Source: Rhizophagus clarus (lineage: Eukaryota; Glomeromycota; Glomeromycetes; Glomerales; Glomeraceae). From it: a stretch of 64,000 bases of DNA. Of this stretch, positions 1-10,683 are shown one piece after another. The DNA is taken from NCBI GenBank assembly GCA_015698045.1, contig BLAL01000030.1, positions 1,302,001 through 1,366,000 on the forward strand, given 5' to 3'. A model generated the notes under the pieces. That model saw only the letters and a program-made list of their open reading frames with translations, searched no databases and was not told where the DNA came from. Both the position numbers and the translations under genes were made by a program. Position 1 is the stretch's first letter. Every line of letters begins with the position of its first letter.

Positions 1-1460
1 ATTAATTTATAAATTAAATATATTATTATTATAATTAATCATTAAATGTATCAAGAAAATACTCACTGAAAAGCAATATCAGAATCTAGAGTTAAGTAGT
101 CATAAAACCTATGTTCTTTACCGTCAAGTATGAACAATTGATAAGTTTCTTCCTTGAAGCGTTGTACTCTGATCATGAAATCAACGGTTAACTTTGTGGT
201 TGGTTTCCATAACAGGCTAGTGATCGGCACAAATTGATTTAGAGTTTGCTAAGCCACCAAACAAAAAAATTATAAATAAATTGGAAAATTTTAACTCACA
301 GCTTTTTACATATTCCAGACTCATATGGATGATTCACCGGTACAAAAACCAAACTATCATTTCCACATTTTAGTCCATATGATAGTTCCATTGGTTTTAT
401 TTCAAATCTTGAAGAAAAAATTTGTATTTTAGTGTGCAAATAAATTAATCATGGATTTAATTTTTTTTCTTAAGAAAAGCTATTTACGTTAATGGTAAAT
501 TTTTTTTCATTCCCACATTTTTTTCCAGTTCAGCATTTAATGGCTCTAATACATCGAACTTTAACATCTTTAAAATGATTAATAATTCAAAAAAAAAAAA
601 AAAATTATTCAGTTTTCTAATTTGATTTGAAAAAAAAAAATAAAAAAAAAAAATAAAAATAAAAATAAAAATAAAAATAAATATAAATAAATAAATAAAT
701 AAAAATCAAATACTCACCCCCATTCGTTTATTATATGGTTTTTCAATAAGGGTATTCCCATTCAAAACCATTAGATCGAATATTAAATATCGTAAACATT
801 TCTATAAATAAAAAAAAATATATATTTAATTTACAATAATTTAAAATGTTAGTGATAATGAAAGGAATAATAATTATATACTTCATTATTGTTTGTGTCT
901 ATGATTACTTCACCATCCATCATGGTTTCGTTATGCATATGGTTAGGATTTGAACGTAATGGTAGCTTGAATCCAGCCAAAGTTCGAAATTGACACGATT
1001 CGTCCATCTGTATTATTTTAAATTAAAATCGCATTAATTAACTATTAATTGTTAATAGTCAAAAATGTCTTTTGGTAAATAAGTAAAAAATGAAAGGGAA
1101 ACGTGCCATAAATGCTGTACCACCATCGACGGCTGTGAAAAACATTATATATCGTTTCCCATCAGTTTTATCTCGTACATAATAATTTTCTTTTTCTAAT
1201 AATTCAAAATTTCTTGATTCGAAATGAACAGGTTGAGAACCAGGAAATCTATTTTCAGGGAAAGAAAAATAAGTGCGATCAAGTTTTTAGCGGTTCTAAG
1301 AACTTGAATAAAATAAGTAATCAAATAAAAAAATTTATTCCATTTACCCTTCTTCGTTATGACGTAATAACTCTTTTATTCGTAATGATAAAGAATTAGC
1401 ATATTTATCGTCTAACCTGACGCCTATTTTGTCAGGACGTTGATTTAGACTATATGCCAT
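1..1460 (-). CDS. CEG1: mRNA capping enzyme, guanylyltransferase (3' part outside window)
   Basis: Transfers GMP to the 5' end of nascent Pol II transcripts in the nucleus. Exons read on the minus strand are 1460-1348, 1248-1107, 1007-882, 801-718, 567-488, 407-300 and 216-67. The last ends at a GTGAGT donor and the rest lies beyond the window. Nucleotidyltransferase motifs appear in order: FPGSQPVHF, then motif I KTDGKR (catalytic Lys about residue 65), motif III MMDGEVIID, YLIFDLMVLNG, GNDSLVFVPV, and motif V LLWKPTTKLTVDF. There is no N-terminal triphosphatase domain, so this is the yeast-type separate enzyme. The intron 1106-1008 has a GC donor (ATG|GCACGT), needed to join the FM/MDESCQF segment in frame. 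The start is the ATG at 1460, 37 codons before the first intron. Family identity is certain from the motifs. Confidence 0.93.
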
Positions 1461-2476
1461 TGCGTAATATTAAATTTTTTTTTTTTTATCTATTTTCTTT
1501 CTTTTTTTTTAACAAAATTTCGGTGAAAAGATAGTATAAAAGTTGGCGTAAACGGGTAAAATAAAAAAAAAGCCAAGTTCAGTTGAAATACACAAGAACG
1601 AAAAACTGAATCGGATAAAATGTTTGAAAAAGAACGAAAAAAACCATAGCGTGTTAAAATTGATTATATATCTGTTGATCTGGAAACTTTATATAACTAT
1701 AACGTCATCAGTCGCACGGTCGTACCTTTTATTTGTCCAATGAAATGTTTAGCATTTAAGAAATATAATTTTTTGTTAAACTGCGGAATGTTGTGTGTGT
1801 CGCGCTCGTTAGAAGGAAAGAAATGATTTTTTTTTTCAAGAGGAAAGGACTTATAAAATATCCGAAAGGCGGGACAAACTGCACCCAGATAATCCAAACC
1901 AGGGTATAATAAAATAGTACAAAAAACTAAATAAAGAGACAACAACCAAAAACCAAAACAAAAGAACCTCTTCATTTCTCTCTGAAAATGGATTTATTGA
2001 TTTTAAAAGGTCATTGTAATTTGGCGCTCTTACCGCATTTTTGCATATGCGGTATTTCAAATAAACAAACAAACACATGTTGGAAATGATCGACAGACGA
2101 ATAAAGTTTTATCGCGCAGTTAAAAAGCGAATTTACTCTTACGGAAACAATGAAGGAAATTAAAGTTTTTTTTTTTTAAAAAAAAAAAAAAAGAGACGAT
2201 CAACTGATCAAATGCATAAACCATGCAGAATATTTTCATGTTAAATTAATACCCACGAGAATGATTGATCGTCATTCGCAAAATTACGTAGGGTTAGGAT
2301 TTAAGAAAGAAAAAACGAAACAGAAACGACGTATAAGGACGAAACAACTCATTTATGCGTGAGGCGTGATCATTTAAATACCTCGCATTGTTACACGCTC
2401 AATAGCGCAGTTTATTATAAAATTACATGATAAAGTGAATTAAATGATTATACTATATGGCACCATATGATACTAT
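1461..2476. other. intergenic, AT-rich, no supported gene
   Basis: Lies upstream of the capping enzyme and downstream of the one-TM protein gene. It holds a T12A15 palindrome (2166-2192) and two overlapping short minus-strand frames (1697-2078) rich in hydrophobic residues. I saw no splice context or family match to support either frame as a gene. Confidence 0.6.
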
Positions 2477-3067
2477 TTAATTTGGTTTGTACGAAGGGGG
2501 ATCGGATAATGAAAGACGTGCCGGTTGTGGTGGTTGTAGTGGTTGTGATAATTGCTGTGATTGTTGTGATTGTGATGAGGAAGGAAGCGGTTCAATTTCA
2601 ACTGTTGAATTCGTATCTGAAATATCTGTATTTGTTTCTTCCGTTTGAATGTTTTCAGTCTCTTCAGAAATATTTTCATTTATAATATTATTATACTTAG
2701 GTAAACTAAAGCCTTCGTAAGGAGGCAATTGTTCGTCAATAGAACCAGCATATGACGGAGTATCAAATAAACCTCTCCTACGATTAACTCCAATATCATT
2801 ATTAATCTGATTATTATTGTTTTTCCCCCTTTCTTTTTTTAACAGGTTAGCACATCTAAACATCCAATATATAACTTCCACAAGAACGGCAATACCAACT
2901 ATTCCAAATACCCAGTATAATATACGATTTTTGCTTTCAGAATCAGCTAAATTAATTGAACCATAAGGTATAGATTCACTTTGTTCATTTTGTTGTGGAA
3001 TAGGAATGGACAATACTCTTGGTATTGTTATAAAATTTGATATTAAAATAGTTTGTATTCGCTGCAT
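2477..3067 (-). CDS. single-pass membrane protein with PPxY-rich cytosolic tail
   Basis: A single-exon frame of 196 residues. A short N-terminal part is followed by one transmembrane helix (about residues 50-70, YWVFGIVGIAVLVEVIYWMF), a basic stop-transfer stretch (KKERGKNNNN), then a polar Ser/Gln/Pro-rich tail. The tail carries TPSY (about 102), LPPYEGF (about 115) and, at the very C-terminus, DPPSYKPN. PPxY-type motifs in membrane-protein tails are known ligands for WW domains of Rsp5/NEDD4 ubiquitin ligases. A role as a ligase adaptor or cargo protein is therefore a reasonable inference, but I do not recognise the family. The short plus-strand frame over the same bases is a shadow of the Gln/His repeats. 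The region before the ATG is CT-rich. Confidence 0.7.
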   Translation of the reverse strand: MQRIQTILISNFITIPRVLSIPIPQQNEQSESIPYGSINLADSESKNRILYWVFGIVGIAVLVEVIYWMFRCANLLKKERGKNNNNQINNDIGVNRRRGLFDTPSYAGSIDEQLPPYEGFSLPKYNNIINENISEETENIQTEETNTDISDTNSTVEIEPLPSSSQSQQSQQLSQPLQPPQPARLSLSDPPSYKPN

Positions 3068-3419
3068 CTCTCTCTCTCCGTGTCGATAAAATGATATTTT
3101 TATTGATGATTATTATACGCTCTTGGCGCATAATATTATTATTATTATAAAAGAAAGTTTTGATTATTTAAATATTTCTTTCCACAACAAGTGTAATTCT
3201 ATTTTACACTTTTTTTTTTTTAAAAAAAAATTTATATATGAAACATTTTTGTAGATCTCTTATTATTATTATTATAAATAAATATGTATGTTTTATTTTA
3301 TATTTCTTCCGAGAAATGCAGCTCCCCCTATTTTATATTAATTACGGGAAATAGGAATTTGACTATCACTTGGTGGAAAACCTAATTTGACGCATAATTA
3401 CCTGATTAGATAAATTATT
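3068..3419. other. bidirectional promoter region
   Basis: This 352-bp gap separates two divergent genes, the one-TM protein (-) and NRDE2 (+), and so probably holds both promoters. It contains a T12A9 palindrome (3210-3230) and ATT-repeat stretches. No coding potential was seen. Confidence 0.5.
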
Positions 3420-6066
3420 ATGGACAAAAAATTAAGAAAAGATAAGAAAGAAAGAAAAAAAGAAAGGAAAGATAGGAATCAAAATAATTCTCCCGAAAGT
3501 CAAGAGCAGACAAAACACGAATTATCTGAGGAAGATATTAGACAAAAAACCAAAGATTATAATATTAAATTAGATCAAGTAATGAATATTACTATTCTTA
3601 AAAAAATAAATAATAACAAATAAAGCCTAATTCTTTAAATCTTTTTTCACAAAGAATCCTCATGATATTAGTTTATGGCTTGAATTCATTGCATTTCAAG
3701 ATAAAGCTATGCAATTTAGTGCGACTTCAAAAAAATCAGAATCTACAAAAACAAGTATAAATGAAGTTAAATTAAGTATATTTGATAAAGCCTTACAATT
3801 AAACCCAAAAAATTCTTGGCTACTTGTTGAATACTTGAAATGTTGTGAACAAATTTACGAGTAAGTTAATTTAATTATGTATATATATATATATATATAT
3901 ATTTTTTAAAAAAAAACATTTGATTCAATTATTTATTCTTTCTTAGTGTTCCAAAATTACTTACTAAATGGGATCAAATTTTAGCTGAAAACCCCGGTGA
4001 TATAATACTTTGGATGCAATATATAGACTTTAGACAAACAAATCTTGTCTCTTTTAGTGTTACTCAATGTTTACAAGTATTTGAAGATTGTTTACACGTA
4101 TTACGTAAATCCGTAGTAGTCGCTGCTGATTATTATGGTAATTTAAAAATTTTATGGTTACTTTAAAGTACTAAAATATTAAAGTCGATTTTGCCTTTTG
4201 ATTTAGAGAAGCTTCGAATTGAGAGAATCATGATCCATGTATTTCAGCGCGCATGTGTCTTTATCTTACAATCAGGTTTATATATATTAATTAAATAAGA
4301 AGATTCATTATTCTTATTAATGACACTAAATTATTAGGATATTCTGAAAGAGCGTACGCGTGTTGGCAAGCGATGATTGAACTTATCTTTTTCGCGCCAG
4401 ATCATTTACGTCAACAAACCTTTTATGATCGTGTCGCAGCTTTGGAGATTTTCTGGGAGAAAGAATGGCCAAGATTTGGTGAAGATGTACGTGGTTATTT
4501 TTTAATCTATCTATTTATCTATCTATCTATATATATATATACTAATATCTTAATTTATTCTCCTTTAAATATGATAGGATGCTAAAGGATGGGCATATTA
4601 TACAGGACAAGGTTGTTTTTTTTTGCTTTTAAGTTGACAATTATTCTAATCTCGCGTATTTATAATTTGCAGGTGATGATGAGATGCAAGTTACTCCCAC
4701 GCCGCCAAATCCTATAAGTGTTTCTAATTTACATGGTTAGTTTTCGTTGAAGGAAATTTTTTCTCTTTTGCAAATTCTTTGTATCTAATTTTGATTATGA
4801 AAGGCGACGTATACGAAAAATGGGCGAAAGCCGAAGAAATGCATAATGAACAATTACTTTCAATACGAACAGGTAAAAAGGTATCATTATATACTCTATT
4901 CGATATAATGTTACTAAGCCTATATTAAATAGGTACTGGAGGAGATGACGATATCGATGTAGACGATCCGTATCGGATTATAATATTTGATGATATCCGC
5001 ACATTCTTATTTGATGTCACATTCCCTCAGTCTTATATAGAACTTTTATACGCTTGTCTTTCATTTGTTGGATTAACTTTTAATCCCGGATATTCATCAT
5101 CGAATCCGTTGATTACGGATACGTTCTTGAATACTAAACTTGCGGACGAATCAATTGCAAATAATAGTTTTTGGGTGACGGACAATGGTTTATTCAAGTT
5201 TCCCATTAAATCTTTTCCTCAAGTTGAAGATAATTTATTCAAGCCACAAAATTGGTTTTGCATTTGTGATGAAGTTGATGTGATGAATGTCGATATGAAA
5301 TTTGCAAGGTAAAATTTGAGAAAATCATTATTAAAGGAGATTATTATATTAATAAATGTCACTAATTTATATCTCCTTTTAGAAACGCGTTTTACCAATT
5401 AAGACAAGTTGTGAACGACACGGGGATAAAGTTGTGCCGTCTTGCTGTAGAACATTTATATGATATATCGAGGTTTTTTTTTTCTTTTTTTCTTTTACTT
5501 TAAATATTTTTAAAGTATATTAATTCTTTATTTCAAGTCGAATTGCCCGAATTTAATCCATCTATAATTTATTTTCTTCAGTGGTCGATCACTTGCGAAG
5601 AGTATGTTAAAGCGAGAAAAAATGAATCTTGCACTTTGGAATGGATATGCACAAGTCGAGCGATCATCAAATAAATATACAGAAGTATCTAAATATGCTA
5701 AGATGGCTTCATAATGAAATTTTTTATTGTTCATATTTTGATAAATAAGTTTAATTAAATCTTTTAAAACATAGGCACGTAAAGTGTATCTTGGTGCTAT
5801 TGCACAAATTCGTTCATATCCCGAACAATTTCAGATTGATGCCCCACTATTACATAGAATGTTTGCCGAAATGGAATTAGAACAAGGACATTATAAAACT
5901 GCTACGAGCATCCTTATGTTTTCCATTAAATTAATTATTCATTATTATTTGAATTTTATTTTCCTTAATTATTGATTATTATAGATGTTTTAGTGTTGCT
6001 AACTGAGGAGCAAGGAAATATAGGTATTTACTTATTGCAATTACTGTAGTGAAATTATAGAAATTC

Positions 6067-6101
<35 letters not shown>

Positions 6102-7277
6102 ATCAGTAGCAGAGGTCGATGTATCTGCAACGAGATTGTTAAAAGCGAGAAAGGTTAGCAAATAAAGTAAACCATTTATTTTTAAATTCATTTCTATTAA
6201 TATTTTTATTTTTATTTAGTATTATGCACAACAAATGGCAAGGTCAACAACAACCATATCACAATATGAATCTGGAAATTCGTTACATTATTGTGTTTGT
6301 TATGCATTATTGGAATGTCTTAGTCAGAATTTACAACAAGCTAGCAAAATATTTGAAGAGATGATACAGGATATAGAAATGAGGAAAGGTTACTTGGATT
6401 TAGAAGCTGAATTGGTTTTCATGGCATATCCTTTATATTTGTTCGAGAAATGTTGAAAGTTTGTAATTAAATTTATTCTTAACAGACTTCTTTCAATACT
6501 TACGTAAAATTAATCTATCAGCACCCAAATTATATTGCTAGCAATAATAGTATATCATCAAGTGATAAATCAGGGATGTTATTTCAGGATGTGTTAACAA
6601 GAGCTATAAAAGCTTTTCCTAATAATACAATATTTTTATCAATGTATTTTCATCAAGAAATTCGTGGAAGAATATCAGTCGGATTAAATTCGATTTTGGA
6701 AGAAATTTTACAAAAGTATCATTATAATTTTAATTAATTGATTTCAGAGACATTTTATTTTATTTATTTTATTTTTAGGAGTCCAAGCCACATTATATGG
6801 ACTTTTGTTTTATATTCGGAATTATGTCGACAACCTTTTAATGTTAAACGAGTAAGGTCATTATTTGATCGAGCACTCGAATGTTCTAAGTAAGTATAAA
6901 TTAATAATAATGATAATTATGTTATCATTGCTTTATTAATCATTTATCATACGCGAAAGGACAAAGAGTTCAATTTCGTTATGGACCTTGTATATAAACT
7001 TTGAGATGACTTACGGTAGACATGATATAGCCAAAACTTTATATTATAGAGCCGTAAGAGAGTGTCCATGGTCAAAAGGTAATAATTTATATTGATTCAT
7101 TATAGTATGAATTATATTAACTAACATTTTTTTAAATACATAGATCTTTATATGATGGCATTTAAAAAATTACGTAATTTGTTTATTATAGATGAATTGG
7201 AAGAAGCTATGAATGTATTATATGAAAAAGAAATTAGATTAAGAGTTTCTATCGATAAATTTGATGATAAAAAATAA
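3420..7277 (+). CDS. NRDE2: NRDE2 family protein (HAT-repeat, nuclear exosome/RNAi factor)
   Basis: Nineteen exons give an in-frame 840-residue product: 3420-3578, 3655-3860, 3947-4137, 4207-4275, 4338-4486, 4578-4611, 4673-4735, 4804-4872, 4933-5308, 5383-5472, 5582-5684, 5775-5907, 5985-6023, 6101-6153, 6220-6423, 6486-6715, 6779-6889, 6969-7078, 7144-7277. The N-terminus is Lys/Glu-rich, then comes the family signature NPHDISLWLEFIAFQDKA, TPR-like HAT repeats and the C-terminal DLYMMAFKKLRNLF...EKEIRLRVS block. In other eukaryotes NRDE2 binds the MTR4 helicase and acts in nuclear RNA decay, splicing and RNAi-directed silencing. Two introns appear to use GC donors (5908 A|GCATCC, weak; 6424 ATG|GCATAT). 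These two junctions are the least certain, although the total frame closes with them. A T20A12 tract sits directly at the 3' splice site of exon 14. Confidence 0.92.
3879..3902. repeat. (TA)n microsatellite in NRDE2 intron 2
   Basis: A short alternating TA tract followed by a T6A9 stretch, inside the intron. A second tetranucleotide tract (ATCT)n/(AT)n lies in intron 5 near 4505-4540. Confidence 0.8.
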
Positions 7278-7561
7278 AAATGGATGAGCGAGTATAATAA
7301 TTTCATTAGGAATAAAGAAGCATTTGTTTAATGTTCACTTTATGTCATAAAAAGTTGACTTTACTACTTACTGAACTAGTTTAAATATAATTTTATTTTT
7401 AAAAATTTTTAATAATAAACGAATAAATTGCCATTTATTATTAATGATAAGAAATAAAAGAGATTCTAATCCGTCATTTATTTTTAAATAAATAAATATA
7501 TATAAATTTTCAAATCTTTATTAAACATTACAATATTCGACTTTCCAATATTCCTTTTAAA

Positions 7562-8544
7562 TTACCCAATAACGAGTTTGGTTTCGTCTTCAAAGCTATA
7601 CACTGGAACTTCAAGATTAAGAGGAGCAGGTCCTTTTCTAATTCGACCTGATATATCATAATGAGAACCATGACAAGGACAATACCAGCCATTATAATCG
7701 CCAGCTTCACCGATTGGAACACAACCTAAATGGGTGCATACGCCCTATATTTTATAAAAAAAATTAGTACAATATTTCGAAACATACACATACACTATTT
7801 TAATTTTCACTTACAAGCATAACCAACCATTCAGGTTTTTGTGTTCTATCAGCATCACTTTGAGGATCCCTGAGTTCAGATAGTTGTACAGAATTTGCTT
7901 CGGCAATTTCATCAGGAGTTCTATGCCTTATAAAAATAGGTTTACCACGCCATTTAATAGTAAGGTTTTTACCCTCTGGGATTTTTGCTAAATCTACTTC
8001 GACTTTAGCCATAGCTAAAACGTCAGCAGATGCACTTAAATTTGCTAGAAAATCAGTAACAAATGCTTTAGATCCTGCAGCTGTCAATGCTCCAGTCGCA
8101 CCAACCATTAAATAAGTAAATGCACGACTAGTGTTTGGTCCGCTGTCTTTTTTATAGTGGGAAAAATCCGGCACTATAGTTGATTTACTAGAATCTACTA
8201 CCGCTGAAGAAGACGAAAAACGCTTTTGAAAATTACCAACACATGGTGCAGCTATTACAACAAAGGTAGGTATTAAAGTTTAAAATTTACATTTCTATTT
8301 AGAGTAAAAAAAAGAAAAGAGATATTAAACAACACGTACCACTCACAAAAGTTTTTGAAAGGATTGAGCCGTCAGACCGCCGCTTTGCACCAACAGCCCA
8401 GGAAGGAGTAAAAAAAATTTCTAAAGATTCCTTACGAACATAATTGGAAGTTTCGAAAAGTTTCTTAACGGCAACGGCACTATATGGAGCATTAATAGAA
8501 GTGCGATTAACCGCAGCGGCGGCGAGCTTTGTTAAATGCACCAT
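7562..8544 (-). CDS. RIP1: Rieske iron-sulfur subunit of cytochrome bc1 complex
   Basis: Carries the 2Fe-2S cluster that moves electrons from ubiquinol to cytochrome c1 in mitochondrial complex III. Exons 8544-8340, 8251-7815 and 7744-7562 encode 274 residues. The N-terminus is a basic, Ser/Ala-rich mitochondrial presequence. A transmembrane segment ([20 protein letters not shown]) follows, then the hinge and the Rieske head with both cluster boxes, CTHLGC and CPCHGSHYD. The intron at 7814-7745 splits the protein just before box 1. I chose the ATG at 8544 ([13 protein letters not shown]) because it gives a clean presequence. An in-frame upstream ATG at 8577 would add a hydrophobic 11-residue stretch. 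Complete and ordinary. Confidence 0.97.
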
Positions 8545-8696
8545 AATTATCGACCACGAGAAAGTAAGTGAAATCAATCTATGATTCGTTTTTTTACTTT
8601 TTTATGATCCATCTTATTTATATAGTGTAACTTAAAGAAATTGGCACATGTGATTTACACAGATAATTATTCCCATACGTGACACACATCCTCGTA

Positions 8697-9015
8697 TCAG
8701 ACCTGTCTATAATCACCGTTTTTGGCAAGCCAAAAATTGGATAAGTGTGATTATATAGTGAATTCCATATATGATTATTATATATTAAAATACATTATAC
8801 CTTTTTTTTAAAGATTAAGTTGATAATTTTGGCTAAATCTTATAATTCTAGCTAATATTACTTAACGTTTTCAAGAAAATTTATTTTGGTGGTTATGATT
8901 TAAATTTATAATTCTGGTCGACATTATGTATTTGCTCAAAGTATATGTCGGCCTTAAATTTTCAAGACATTCAGGATGTGACCATATATGGGGTGATTGT
9001 AGCCAGGTTTGACTG
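8697..9015. mobile_element. degenerate MITE-like element, TA-flanked
   Basis: The left end TCAGACCTGTCTATAATCACC matches, inverted and with a few differences, the right end GGGTGATTGTAGCCAGGTTTGACTG. Both sides are flanked by TA (8695-8696 and 9016-9017). The right terminal motif recurs in the 9657-9805 element. TA target sites and CAGT-type ends suggest a pogo/Tc1-mariner-derived non-autonomous element. There is no coding capacity. Internal to it is a second inverted pair, TATAATCAC...GTGATTATA (about 8710-8757). Confidence 0.55.
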
Positions 9016-9216
9016 TATATCATAGGTTGTTTATTTTAAACATCACGTGATGTTATTATAATTAAAGGTTAGGTCATAAACTATTAATAGATAATCCGTT
9101 TCGCGCGCTATATAGAAAATATGCTCTTAATAAATAGCAAAAGTTGTGAGGATTTACTGTAGAATTGAAGCATTTTACGCATTAATTAATAGCGTGTCAT
9201 AAAGTTTTTTTGATTT

Positions 9217-9656
9217 ATGCAAAAGAAATATAATTTAACAAAATTTATCTTATTATCATTATTGATAAGAAGTGTATTTTCGTGTGACAAAGTAAATACA
9301 TCACCAAATGAAAAAGATTTAGGTAGTTGTCTTATTTATTTATTGATTTACTATTTAATGCGGGATCGAGTCATTGACATTACAAAAATTAATAAAAAAG
9401 AAATAAAAAAAAATCCTAATCTAAAAATTCATAACATGACAACGTAACCAAGTAAAAACCAAGCCTCTTCCCCGATGATGAAAAGGAAGAGAAGTTAAAA
9501 CTTCGCTTCCAAAAAATCATACGGAAGGTTTTAGGTAGTTGTCTCAAAATTCATTTCCGAAGCGATGCAGAATCACGTGATAATAGTAAAATATTTGTCA
9601 CCTATGTATTCGACGAATTTTTTTCGGTTAGTGAAAACTGTATATCATACCCTTTA
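9217..9656 (+). pseudogene. possible small secreted-protein gene or fragment
   Basis: One frame from 9217 begins with a signal-peptide-like stretch (KFILLSLLIRSVFSC) and reads to 9447. A second open stretch (about 9459-9720) reads LFPDDEKEEKLKLRFQKIIR and continues KVLGSCLKIHF. The bases AGGTAGTTGTCT occur in both, giving LGSCL in each, so part may be a duplication. I could not find a splice pair joining the two in phase. The second frame runs straight into the MITE at 9657. It could be a decayed gene, a 3'-truncated gene, or chance. Confidence 0.22.
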
Positions 9657-9805
9657 AAGTCAGCCCTCCATATAATCACTTTATAAGCACCTTATTTTTG
9701 TTAACCTACATATATGATAGTAAATTAGACCTTTACATAGCCACACTTCTATACAATCACTGATTTTGGTAGAACCGATTGGGTGATTATATGGAGGTCT
9801 GACTG
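9657..9805. mobile_element. 149-bp MITE with TA target-site duplication
   Basis: The left end reads AAGTCAGCCCTCCATATAATCAC and the right end GTGATTATATGGAGGTCTGACTG. The arms are inverted with about 20 of 22 positions matching, and TA lies on each side (9655-9656, 9806-9807). Ends and target fit a pogo/Tigger-like Tc1-mariner family. Too short to encode anything. Confidence 0.65.
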
Positions 9806-10683
9806 TATTTGTCACTTGTGTAAAAGTATTGTGACAAAATAAATATAATTCCAAAATTTGAAATTTTCTATATGCAGATTATTTACTAATTTGACTTTGA
9901 AGCTTTTGAGCGAAGTCACAAAACTTTGGGCGAAACTCAATATATATTGTTTAGGTATTCAATAATTGGTGGCAAAAATGATCATGAAAAATTTTTGGCA
10001 ATCAAATGATTTAAATAATGATAAAACTTTGAAATGTAATACAGTATTTATTCAATTTATTAAAAGATCATAAAAATCACATGACGTTAATTTCAATGTA
10101 TCATTTTACGTGATAATATTGAATACATGTGATAAAAGAAATTGATTTTTTTAATCGAGCACGGAAATATATTAGGGTTGATTCAAATGAATGAATGAAT
10201 GATGAAAAGCTACGTCGCAATCATTTTCTTGCTTGCCCCGACTGACTGCCCGCCCTTCAGTAATCAACTCTATTTAATTAAGACAGAATAATTAATAATA
10301 TTCCTCACAAATTTCATTAATTACGATAGACAAAATTTTATTATATTTTATTATATTTTATTAGTGAAATTTTTTATATTACAATCTGATAAAAACATTC
10401 ATAATTATTTTAATTTATAAATGATATCATGCTTATTTTTTAAAATTACTGTATGTGCATATCATAATTCCAAAAAAAAAAAAAAAATTATACACGTGTA
10501 TTTGTTAACTAAATTATTACATATTATTATTAATCCGAAGAAAGATTCATTATTTTTTTTACAAAAAAATATATACATGCTCATCTGTAAACAAAGAATT
10601 AATATAATTAATAATAATAATTATTATTACAAGTTATTTACAAATGCTCGCCCAACAAGTTCATGCGATAATTTTCACCAGCT

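Larger units (their letters stand above)
8545..10683. other. 2.1-kb spacer with inverted-repeat elements
   Basis: Between the Rieske gene and the 3' end of the Red1-like gene. It holds two short TIR elements and a doubtful small-gene fragment, all listed separately. The remainder is AT-rich with no other coding signal seen. Near 10180-10260 there are short AATG and ACTG direct repeats. Confidence 0.6.

Noticed and set aside
1697-2078. Two overlapping short minus-strand frames with hydrophobic stretches
   Set aside because: No splice partners, no conserved motif, and position in a promoter-sized AT-rich gap. A tiny secreted protein cannot be excluded but is not supported.
2467-2685. Plus-strand frame with a Val-rich stretch
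   Set aside because: Shadow of the Gln/His codons of the PPxY protein on the opposite strand.
10421-10683. Plus-strand frame rich in Lys, Ile and Asn
   Set aside because: Low-complexity AT-rich sequence downstream of the Red1-like gene, with no motif and no splice signals.
9806-10683. Additional copies of the MITE terminal motif
   Set aside because: No further match to the 22-bp end was found to the right of 9805.
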